Source of the DNA: Anolis sagrei
Taxonomy: Eukaryota; Chordata; Lepidosauria; Squamata; Anolidae
Reading direction: 5' to 3'
Assembly: GCF_037176765.1 (NCBI RefSeq)
Contig: NC_090023.1
Coordinates: 108,630,366 to 108,694,365, forward strand
Length of the DNA: 64,000 nucleotides
Of this stretch, positions 37,626-64,000 are shown one piece after another. The notes under the pieces were generated by a model. That model was given only the letters and a program-made list of their open reading frames with translations, had not been told where the DNA came from and ran no database searches. Each line of letters opens with the position of its first letter. The first letter of the stretch is position 1. The position numbers and the translations under genes are program-made.

Positions 37626-39872
37626 AGTTGTAGTGATTTCAGCTAGGACCATGGATAGAAACGTCCATGTCCAGTGAGCCTTCACTAAAGCAGGTCATCC
37701 AGGACAGAGTACAGGCACTTCAGGTAGAAGGCAAGCTATAGAGGTTTATTACAATTTGGCCAAAAAGGATGCAAGTATAAGCAATAAGCTTCAAAAAGTA
37801 CAGGCATAAATTTGCAGAAAAATACACAACATGTTATACAGTTCTGGCAGGCTAGGATCCATGCTCAGATTGGCTATGGTTTCCCCTGACATCACAACCT
37901 GCAGGAGGAGACGTCCATGGTGGGAAGAAAGACAGTTGGTAGATAGTCAGTTTGAAGAACCAATCCATTGTAGGTACACCCCCTGGGAGGGCGCGAACCT
38001 GGAGGATATGGTGACATGGATATGCTGATGAGTCCCTGATTATCTCAAGTGTCAATTTCTGTGTGAAACAAAGGATGCAAGACTCAAAAGACAAAGGTGG
38101 GAATTCTAGGCAATCAAATGAACAAACATCCTGAGCTCATCTTGGTGAAAAAGAGGACCATCTGTCTGCAAACATACACAAAGGTTTTCATAGTTAGCTG
38201 ACTTTGGAAATAGCTAGAGGGACCCTGACCATAGTGTCTTTTCCCAAGGGATTATGTAAACTGGGGGCATGGAGAAGTAGATGCCTTTATTACATTTTGA
38301 TACATACATTTTACATCATTTATACACTTTATATTTTTAGAAATTGAGACAGTACATAAAAAATACACACCACACAAAAATCATCAAGTTGATACATTTA
38401 TTAAAGAGTTAGATTTGATAGAGTTTGTTGGGCACAGCTGCTGCTGAGTTCATCCCGGAAACTCTCGCAGCTTTGACATTTTGTACCTTTGAAGCCACAT
38501 AAAATGTTTATTGTTTAAAAAATTAAGAAAAAAATCATATATCTTGCTTGGAGTTCCTTGATGGCCTATAAATATTTGGGAGGGGGTGCCGTGGCTCAAA
38601 AACATAGTCAGTTCTACAAAAGTTAAGTATAGACTAGCAGTTTTTATATCAGAGCAAGTTCTACTGAACTAAATTGAGCTAATGTCTGAATAGATATAAC
38701 TGCTTTGTTGATGTTGTAAATGGAACATAGCTCTGCAGAGAGAGAGAGAAAATCTCAAAGTTACATAAATAGTAAAACCTCTCCCAATGTTGGATCAAAA
38801 GTTACGTTCTTTTTTAAGGAACCATGTGGTTTCATGCATCTGTACACCATGCACAAGGAGAAGATTAGTAAATCAAAAAGGAGGATTGTGGTAGGGCAGT
38901 AAAACAAAGCATTATTAGTTTCTGAGGAAAATCTTTAAAATAATTGAAATATATAAAAATCAGAACTGAAAGGAGGAGGAAAACTATTTGCAAAGCAGTA
39001 ATGCTTCTACACAATATTGATCTCACTTTAGGAAAATAAGATGTGAAGATAAATCTATGTGTCTATCAGAAAGACAAACTAGAAGATTGCCGTGTGCCCT
39101 CTTCTGGGGGCTTTGTGGTTCAAAAGTGGTCTCCTCAAGAAAACCTTTCTTAACTGGAAGGCCTTTACCTTCCCTTGATTTTTAAAATTTGAATTTATTT
39201 CCCTTTTCATTTTTGCTTCAAAACAGATATTGTGACCACAGTGTACAAATTATTTCATTGCAAATCTAGATGAGGCTGTAGCAGTTTACTTAAGCTTTTG
39301 TAATGAATTCACTGAAAGCTGCTTTTGCACTTTGAACTCAGTCTGGATCAAGCACCAAAGCAAGCAAGGACAATGGAGGAGAAGGAAAAGAAAAACTGGG
39401 AATGTTAAAACATCAGCTGAGAGAGCAGGAAAGCAGATGATTAATTGTTGCCTTGTTTGCCAAAGGACAGAATGTTAGACTGCACAGCTTTATGTGACAT
39501 TTAATAATATGTACTTCCCCCAAGATCTGTAATAAGCATGTGCAGTGTATTTTTGAATGATGATGACAAATCAAATAAGTCAATACTTACAGTTTAATAT
39601 ATTGTTTTATTATTCATTTTGGCACACGTGGCAATATAAAATATTTGCAAAAGAGAAAGGCATTTGAAAATATGTCCTTCCAAGGCCACCATGCAAGCAC
39701 TGTGATGATGTGTTGATATTATCAGGGATATACCATACTAGCTGTGTTATACTCTCAAGTTATTTGTTAGCTTGCAGGGTTAGTAATTATATATGTATTT
39801 TCACTAAAAGCCTTCACCATATATTTCTCATCAGGAAGGGATTGGCTGCATAATCTATTTAAAAGTATCATG
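37626..39872. other. PROZ-F10 intergenic sequence, nothing firm recognised
   Basis: AT-rich. No conserved exon, RNA gene or clear repeat end was found; 36653-37424 (PROZ upstream) is likewise plain. Confidence 0.4.
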
Positions 39873-39880
39873 CTATAATA

Positions 39881-40014
39881 CCATGGTGTCTAACCTTTGG
39901 TTCTCTAGGTGTTTGGAATTCCAATGGCCAGAAGCCCTGGCTAGCTTGTCCAATGGTCAGGAATTCTAGGAGCTGGTCCAAAACACCTGAAGAACCAAAG
40001 GTTGGACACCACTG
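39881..40014. mobile_element. hAT MITE, 134 bp, exact 8-bp target duplication
   Basis: CTATAATA flanks it exactly (39873-39880, 40015-40022). The two halves (AACCTTTGGTTCTCTAGGTG and inverse) pair. From here to 41330 I see only a T run at 40613-40629. Confidence 0.85.
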
Positions 40015-41330
40015 CTATAATATCTATCTTGGTCTTAAGGAACCACCATTTTTTCTTTTTCCTGCAGTAGAGTGATACCTCTACCCTTTTGGAGATTGTT
40101 TTATTGTAATGACATACTTTAATTATCAGCATCTAATTCTGGGAGAAAAGGGAGAAAGGTCACCAATTACTGAAAGCTTATTACTGTGCCATTTAAGTTT
40201 CAAAATTCCATTATAAGCCATATGAATCTATTAAAACTACAGGTCTCTGTCTTCTTGAGCAGTTATGAATGCACAACTCTGAGCATTCATGACTATTTCA
40301 CATTCATAATTCCTACCTCTGCTCTAGCTGTGACTACGACAGTCTCCCAATGCCAATTTACCAGCAGCAGCTACTGTGATCAATAGAAACCAGCTGGCTG
40401 ATGTTTACAAACCTCCTCATGCAAGTGATATCCAGCGTACAGGGGAATTGTGACAGGAGATCCACTTCTGCCTGTTGCAACAGAGATTGTTCATAGGAGG
40501 GTGGGAAAGCTACCTGATACTCACGTATAAGTCTAGAAATTTTAGTCAAAAACTCAGCATCCAAAACCTGGGTTGACTCTTCCATAGGCCAATGTTAGGA
40601 CTGTATCATACCTTTTTTTTTTTTTTTTACAAAGGGACCATGCCCCTTGCTGAACAGAGTGGTGAACAGCAAGATCTTATTCCATCCAAGAGAACCTGAA
40701 AAAAGCACTCAAACCCTCTACTTCCTGCCTTTTTAATGCCTGAACAAGGAAATGGTAGTGTTGGCCAGGGAGAAGTGGTTCCATGAAATGCCATTTATTC
40801 TTGCCCCTTTCCATGGAATGACCCTTGACGTCATATCAAAATTCATAATTTTGTCCCTCAAATCAACCTTCAACTTATGAGATCAACTTATACATGTGGA
40901 TATAAAGTATATCCAGAGCACCTGGGGAACAGACCTTTGGTGAGCATAGCAGCTGCTAACTGGTAAGTAGTGGTTACACATTTGTAACCGTCCAAGAGGA
41001 TTCTGGCCATAGTACAGAAGATAAAAGATTCAAAATCATATTTCTTAGACTGATAGATACATGAGGGACTTATGCTAGAGTGAGATTATTTACTAAGCTA
41101 AGTGAAATAAACATGGATTTCATAATGCATAGATGCTATGAAATGAAAAAAATATGCCTTCAAAGTAGTATGCTGAAGATCCTTAACTGGGGTGAAGAAC
41201 GTCTGGCATCTAGACATTTGGTCTACAACTTCTGTGTTCTCCACCTAGCCTAACCAACTTTGTCCTCCACCTAAGCATAACCAACCTGGGGGTGGCCCAT
41301 AGTTCCGCCCTCCTGTTCTAAATTGAACTA

Positions 41331-41336
41331 TTTATT
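41331..41336 (-). promoter_or_regulatory. F10: F10 poly(A) signal AATAAA
   Basis: AATAAA on the minus strand lies about 60 bases after the F10 stop, implying a very short 3' UTR. Confidence 0.55.
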
Positions 41337-41394
41337 CAATTCATACAGCAAAATGCTTGAGAGAAATATGCCATTAAATGGTGTTGAGGACACA

Positions 41395-58235
<16,841 letters not shown>

Positions 58236-58288
58236 TGTGCCTATTGAAGGGAAACAACACTCTGTTCCTCTTCAGGATTAGTTGTGAG

Positions 58289-58297
58289 CAAGGTTCA
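58289..58297 (-). promoter_or_regulatory. F10: possible HNF4-type half site upstream of F10
   Basis: TGAACCTTG on the minus strand lies about 55-60 bases before the F10 start codon, and TGATAAGG (GATA-like) lies some 45 bases further out. Human F10 is driven by HNF4 and GATA sites close to its start. This is motif resemblance only. Confidence 0.25.
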
Positions 58298-58299
58298 AG

Positions 58300-59127
58300 C
58301 AGCACACTTCCTCTTGTTATGCTCGCGCCCTTATCACACATAACAAATGTGTTTGTATTTGGATATGGGTTCTTCCAATGGTTGGACTGACTGATTGGAC
58401 ATCCTGGTCTTTTCCAAGTAAGGGCATAGTCTGTAGCAGATTAAAAGCATGCAATGGTGCTGGTGCCTCTTACCCCTGCTGTTTGGCTCAGATATTTAAG
58501 CATCGAGGAAGTACGCCAAAAGTTCAAAAGCAGCTTGCATTTACTGGAATTCTCTCCCTACCTCCCTTCCTCATACACATAGACACTTTCATGGTGGAAA
58601 TTCAAAACAACTCTGCACGCAGAGCAAGTGGTTCCTCCTTTCCAAAAAAATAATGAGTGTGCTGATAAAATATTTGAAGGGAGTGGGGGAAGCAGCAGAG
58701 AGAGAAATGGGAAAAGTGCAGAACACTGAGTGCTCATTCTACATTTTGTATCACATTCCATGGATGTAAAAATATTAACATTTCAGCCAGAAGGATGGGC
58801 AGCTGGTTTGAGCCAGTTTTGAAGAGAGATGATTGACGGAACCGCATACCTATGTGTATATATATATGTGTGTGTGTATTGTTTGCTCACTCACTAGGTT
58901 CAGACAAAAAATAATAATTAAGTATCAATTCCCACCAGAGCTAACTTGCTGTAAATGCTTGTATTTGTAATTAGAATATACATGTGTGTGTGCCAAGTCT
59001 TTTCTGATTTATGAGGTGATATTATCACGGGGTTTTATTAGTCAGTTTTGTCTTATTCTGAGAGTTGTAACTTGCTCAAAGTCACTCAGAAGCTCTCCAA
59101 GTCTAAGCAAGGATTTGAACCTTGATT
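58300..59127. other. F10 upstream flank, nothing further recognised
   Basis: AT-rich, with a TATATATATGTGTGTGTG run near 58857-58878. No exon or repeat ends found. Confidence 0.4.
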
Positions 59128-59345
59128 CATGGAGAGCTAAGAGCCAGCATACTATGTTATAGTGATTTGAATGTTGGACTAGGACTCCGGGAGACAAGAG
59201 TTCAAATTTCTGCTCAGCTATGGGAACCACTGGGTAGCCATGGGCAAATTACACTCTGTCATCCCCAGAAGAAGACAATAGTAACCCCTTTAGGATCAAA
59301 TTAAGTACTACAAAATTTGAAGGCACACAACAACAGAAACTCTAG
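59128..59345 (+). mobile_element. tRNA-derived SINE with MIR-like layout
   Basis: GAGAGCTAAGAGCCAGCATA, AGAGTTCAAATTTCTGCTCA (box B region) and GTAGCCATGGGCAAATTACA; a related copy is at 63135-63300. Confidence 0.6.
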
Positions 59346-60035
59346 ACCAGTCCTTAAATCCCAACAATATGCTGGCTCTCTGGTTTAAAACATGTATTGG
59401 GGAAAATTGTATAAGAAAATTAAGGACAAACATACTCCATCAATGTGCACAGTCAGCACTCCATACCTATGGATTCTGTATCCATAAATCCAATCATTCA
59501 TAGCTTGAATTTTTTTTAAATCCCCCAAAGCAAAGTTTGAATTTGCTATTTTATATAAGGGATATCATTTTTCTAAACTATTATATATAATGAGACGATC
59601 ATCCACAGATGTTGGTATCCACAGAGGTCCTGGAACCAAACCCAGCAGAAGCCAGGTGCCCACTGTATAAAGCTCTGCTGATCTGGTAACACCAGGCCAC
59701 TGGAGTACATTTTTGGGAGCATGGTTGCTGCCATAGGAATGAAGGGACTTCTGCCTGTGTAATCCAATTCTTGATATTTGGCTACAAGGAGAGTGAAAAA
59801 CCAAATCATTCCCATTATACTCTGGTGCATGAGTAGTGTAATACAATGGCGCCACAATGAAGCAGCTTACATTTCTCTCTGGCCAGAATGAGACAAACAG
59901 CATTAAAGTGTACATGCATAAAGAAATCAATAAAAGGAAGAGTTAATGCAGATACAGTCTTTAATTTAAATAAGAATGCTTGAAAAAACCTGAACAAAGA
60001 GATATGAGAGAAGCACAACTTAGAACTGTTTGAAA
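59346..60035. other. F7 3' flank, nothing recognised
   Basis: Probably includes the F7 3' UTR near its right end; no repeat ends were recognised. Confidence 0.4.
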
Positions 60036-63000
60036 TTAGGAATCCATACTCTTATTTATCCATGGAATATATTTAACCACATTTGTGTAAACCCCATATG
60101 TGCCCTGTGCTGCACATCCCCTACCCCAACTCACAATCCCTGTTAAAAACCAGGTATCCTTGTACTCGGTGACATGAGGTCCCCCACTGTCACCCTCACA
60201 AGAATCTTTTGTTCCATTAAGGTACCCTGCACAGAACATGTTGTCCGTAATACTGAAGTTAGTGTGCCGAACGCATTCTGTTTTATGGACTCTGGGGACC
60301 TGCACTTGCATCAGTGCAACTGAAGTAGCCCCACCGTCCAAGAGACGTCCCCATCCACTCACAGTGGAATATTCAATATAGTTAAGTATATTTGCAGTAA
60401 ACCGTTGTGGAGGCAAGCAGATGGGCACCACGTGATCTGTGAAGTTAACCGGTGCATTTAATCGCAATAAGGCAATGTCGTTGTCTACTCTTTTTGAAGA
60501 GTAATTTTCATGGATGATTATTTGAGCCACCCTTCTTTCTTGTTCACCTCCATCCACACGATCTACCCTGTATTCACCTAAAAAATTATATCATTAAGAC
60601 AATGGTTATCAACTTTCTAAACAAAATAAAACATTCAACAACTTACAACAGAGGTCCTCAAATTAAAGTCCACAGCCTGCCAAGGTCATTTCCTTAATAC
60701 CTGCCCTAAACTTTAGGCTCCCTGCTATCACCACTGCTGCTATTCATGTCCGCTACCATCTCCACCCTGTTCTTGCTCCTCCTTTCCTTTCCTTTTCCTT
60801 TTCCTCTCCTCTCCTCTCTCTATCTCCTTCCAAAACAGAGGTATCCTTTACATCTCCTTGACTGTTTGGGATGATAACTCCCTAATGCCTTACCATTGCC
60901 TGGGCTGTCTGGTGCTAGATTGCAAAAATATAAATAAATAAAATGGTACAGAATCCATGCAAATGTGCTTTCCATTGTGAAAGTTGCCACATATTTGTTT
61001 GTCATATCCTTTCACGGACTGCAGTCAACTTCTCCATTGTTATATATTTTAAAGGCATTACAAGATTCCATAATCATGTCTTTATATGTATTTATTTAAA
61101 ATATTTACTAATTCTCTAACATACTAAACTTTAGACAGTTTTTCCCATCTACATAAATTGAGGCTGCAGTAGTTTAGCATGAAATAGCAAGCACTGGGTT
61201 GTTGTAGGTTTTTCGAGCTGTATGGCCATGATCTAGAAGCATTCTTTCCTGATGTTTCGCCTGCATCTATGACAGGAATCCTTAGAGGTTGTCAGGTCCT
61301 CACAACCTCTGAGGATGCCTACCATAGATGCAGGCAAAACGTCAGGAGAGAATGCTTCTAAAACATGGCCATACAACTCGAAAAACCTACAACAACCCAG
61401 TGATTCCAGCCATGAAAGCCTTTAACAATAAATAGCAAGCATTTCTTCATTCCATTCTCCTTTTCTCATTTCCATCAACTTTCAAAAAGTGAGTAAAATT
61501 GTACTCACCTAGTCTAATTGTGAGTGTTTGGTAGTGTATATGCACTAAGCAATGGGCTGCTGTAACTACCCAGGATGGAGAAAGCAGAACACCGCCACAT
61601 TTCTCTTTCCCATCAACTATTAGGAGAACCTAAAAGTAAAACAAAAAATCACTTGCAAATGCATTTACAATGTATGATTTACAAAGCAGTTAAGGATGAA
61701 TCTGTCCAATTAATATGATTAATCTATACCAGAGTTTCTCCAACTATGCTCCTCCTGAATATTTTGGACTTCAGCTCCCACAATTCCTAACAGTGAGTAA
61801 GCTGGCTGGGATTTCTGGGAGTTTAAGTCCAAAACAACTGGAGGACCAAAGGTTGGTAACCACTGATTTAGAGTGTTGGTAGAATACATTTCATTTGTTA
61901 GATTTTTATCTCTTGTGACATGACAAAAGTATATAAAATTATGCATGGTGTGAAGCAATGATTCTGGAAATTAAACTAGATCTTGGGACATTTAATGAAT
62001 CTAAATGATTTGTGGCAGACAAAAGGAAGTACACCTCCATACACAAGTAAACTATGACATTAGTTCTCATAAGATGTAGTAATTGCCACCAACTTGAGTT
62101 AAAAAGAGGTAAAACCTTATTCTGGGTATGTCATAATGTCTAGGAAAATAGGCAGGATATCTTGAATATCAGTTGCTGGAGAAACATGAAGGGTCGGGGC
62201 AATATTGCCTTCGTATCTGAGTTGTAGGCTTCCTAGAAAAATCATGCTAGCAAGAGTGGGAAACAGGATACAGGACTAGATGTGTGTGGTCCAATCCAGC
62301 AGTTAATTTTTCATATCCGTATGACTTATAAGAGCACTTAGGAAGGCTCAAGCTGTATTGGTTTAAGTGGCACAAATTGAGCCTAAATCCCATAGTTACT
62401 CCTAACTAGAGTAGACCCATTGAATGTAAGTGCGATGAGGAGCAGCTTAGATATATTTAGTTTGGGGAAGAGAAAATAGAGATGATAACCATGTTTAAAT
62501 ATTTGAAAGGATGTCAAATTGAGGAAGGGGCAAGACTGTTTTATGCTTCTCTAGACACTAGGACACAGAGCAATGGATTCAAATTGCAGGGGGAAAGATT
62601 CCACCTAAACATTAGGAAGAACTTTATGATAATAAGAGCGGTTTGGCAGCGGAATATGCTGCTTTGGACCATGGTGGAGTCTCCTGCTCTGGAGGTTTTT
62701 AAGCAGAGGCTGGTTGGAAGTGTTTTGATTGTGTGTTCAAAACAAATAAGCATGGTATTGGGTTGGACTGGGTGGCTCTTGCAGTGTCTTCCAGCTCTTA
62801 TAATTCTAAGAATCAATGGATTTTACCTAAATGTTGACTCATCATTCAGCAATTGCTGGAATGGGTCTACTGTAGTTGTGGCTTTTATGTGCAAATGAGT
62901 TAGATGAAAAGATTTGTTTTCCAATTGGTCATGCCTTCCTTTTCGCTAATGCACTCTGAAAAGCACATCAGAGTTTGATAAATGCTAATCTGAAATACCT

Positions 63001-63597
63001 TTCATGTGAAATTATTGGGAGAGGAAATTTTAAAGACTGATTCAGATACATTCAGACTTCCAGAAGATCACACATTATATTAAGTTTATACCTCTTAGGT
63101 TACAGTGATAGTAAAGGCAAATAAAATAACAGTAATGAGAACCAGCATAGCGCGGTGGTGTGTGTTTGACTAGGACACTGGGAGATCAGGGTTCAATTCC
63201 CCACTCTGCCATTCAAATCCACTGTGCGATTTTGGACAAGTCACATTTTCTCAGCCTCAGATAGAGAAAATGTCCTGTATCCTGTTTCCCAACCTTGCAT
63301 TCATTCTATAATGTAGATGCACCGCTAGAGTACACTAATCAGAACAAGCACTAGATGGTAAGTCAGACTTGTGTAAATGGAATTGATTCAATGTGTCTGC
63401 CCTAGCTGGGACCAGTAATTAGATTTAGGCCTTTGCCTTCTAAAAACATTATGTGGAAACGAAGGAAAAACAGCAACAGCAGCAACTTACTTGCCATGGA
63501 CATTCACCTGGAGGACAAGTATATCCACCTACGATTCTTCCCTGCCGACTTGGCTTTTTTTTGACCAGAACAGGTATTTTCCCACAAGGATACTCAA
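60036..63597 (-). CDS. F7: F7, coagulation factor VII: last three exons; 5' part beyond the right edge
   Basis: Factor VIIa bound to tissue factor starts clotting by cleaving factors X and IX. Exons in coding order: 63597-63491 ([11 protein letters not shown] ... QGR-IVGG ... GECPWQ), 61629-61509 (protease start, His57 in VTAAHC), 60577-60036 (Asp102 in NDIALLRL, Asp189 and Ser195 in [11 protein letters not shown]; ends INKSMDS). [30 protein letters not shown] and [12 protein letters not shown] are F7 hallmarks. Protein C and factor IX differ at the activation site and in the body, and the position next to F10 also fits F7. Introns are phase 0 then phase 1, as in the family. Signal, Gla and EGF exons lie beyond 64000. 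The C-terminus is shorter than in human F7. A variant signal ATTAAA occurs on the minus strand near 59960, so the 3' end is not fixed. Confidence 0.94.
61194..61429. mobile_element. palindromic Penelope-tail element with exact 12-bp target duplication
   Basis: A minus tail meets a plus tail at about 61290-61310 (GTCAGGTCCTCACAACC junction), giving a long hairpin. AAATAGCAAGCA flanks it at 61182-61193 and 61430-61441. It lies in the last F7 intron, and its junction resembles that at 5271-5494. Confidence 0.85.
61728..61865. mobile_element. hAT MITE, diverged
   Basis: ACCAGAGTTTCTCCAACTAT and AAGGTTGGTAACCACTGATT are the ends; ACTTCAGCTCCCACAATTCC lies within. In an F7 intron. Confidence 0.7.
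62440..62812 (+). mobile_element. CR1 LINE 3' end
   Basis: The plus strand reads [19 protein letters not shown] and ALEVFKQRL, then GGGTTGGACTGGGTGGCTCT and the ATTCTAAGA end. In an F7 intron. Confidence 0.8.
63135..63300 (+). mobile_element. tRNA-derived SINE with MIR-like layout
   Basis: GAGAACCAGCATAGCGCGGT (box A region), GGGTTCAATTCCCCACTC (box B region), then a TGGACAAGTCACATTTTCTC tail. In an F7 intron. Confidence 0.7.
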
Positions 63598-63924
63598 CTG
63601 TAAAAAGATGTAGATTATTATGATATTATTAAATATCATACACAGCAGATTATTTTTAAGGTATTATTTTGAGCTTTATCACAGAGGTGATGTAAAAAAG
63701 TTCAAAACAAATAAGCAAGCTTTTGAATAATATTCATCATACAAAGGGGAAAATGTCAGCTCCTCTGGGAATCAGTTTTCCATCTGCTAGATCTATCATA
63801 GGTCACACACTCTTGCCCCAATGAAGCTGGAGGCAGTCAGAGGTCCATTTCGGGTTCTAACAAACCTATAGTAAACTTGTCCTCCCTTTTGTTCTAAATC
63901 TAATCCGATAGTAAGAACTGTGTT

Positions 63925-64000
63925 AGGCAGTAGAACATGCTCCCTCGGAGCATGGTGGAGTCTCTTTCTCTGAAGGTTTTCAAGCAGATGCTAGATGGCC
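63925..64000 (+). mobile_element. CR1 LINE 3' region, cut by the window edge
   Basis: GGAGCATGGTGGAGTCTCTT and TTTTCAAGCAGATGCTAGAT are the CR1 C-terminal segment; it continues past 64000. Confidence 0.7.

Noticed and set aside
60036-63597. Protein C or factor IX instead of F7
   Set aside because: [21 protein letters not shown] and VSGWGRLLD match F7, as does adjacency to F10.

Overview
The window is nuclear DNA of a squamate reptile, most like an iguanian lizard (Anolis or a relative). It carries tRNA-derived ACA-Sauria-type and 5S-rRNA-derived Sauria SINEs, RTE-BovB, CR1 and L2-type LINE tails, Penelope-like element tails and many short inverted-repeat DNA transposons. Introns are large and AT-rich, and coding exons are small islands among repeats.

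Five host genes can be read, in the mirror image of the human 13q34 order F7-F10-PROZ-PCID2-CUL4A. Left to right: exon 1 of CUL4A (minus strand, start codon at 2158, rest of the gene beyond the left edge); complete PCID2 (plus, coding exons 11861-27000, 399 aa); complete PROZ, protein Z (minus, 36652-28660, 406 aa); complete F10, coagulation factor X (minus, 58235-41395, 483 aa); and the last three exons of F7, factor VII (minus, 63597-60036, 5' part beyond the right edge). Every splice junction was placed by reading frame against the known protein families, and all phases close.

CUL4A and PCID2 are head-to-head; in man they share a bidirectional promoter. Here two CpG-rich stretches (about 1.9-2.45 kb and 7.0-7.5 kb) are separated by about 4.5 kb made mostly of repeats. 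PCID2 and PROZ are tail-to-tail, about 1.1 kb apart by their poly(A) signals. PROZ, F10 and F7 are a tandem same-strand cluster sharing one exon plan (signal, Gla, 25-nt hydrophobic stack, EGF1, EGF2, linker, protease exons). F10 and F7 keep His/Asp/Ser catalytic residues; protein Z has lost all three. FVIIa activates FX on membranes through their Gla domains, and protein Z is the cofactor of the FXa inhibitor ZPI, so substrate, activator and inhibitory cofactor lie side by side. CUL4A (ubiquitin ligase scaffold) and PCID2 (TREX-2 mRNA export) are unrelated housekeeping neighbours.

I see no undescribed multigene system. The most notable observations are: an AT-AC (U12-type) intron in PCID2; an N-glycosylation sequon at the new N-terminus of the factor X protease (IVNGS); palindromic Penelope-tail elements that moved as units (one with a 12-bp and one with a 15-bp exact target duplication); a 78-bp perfectly palindromic mariner-like element between TA dinucleotides; and several layered nests of transposons.
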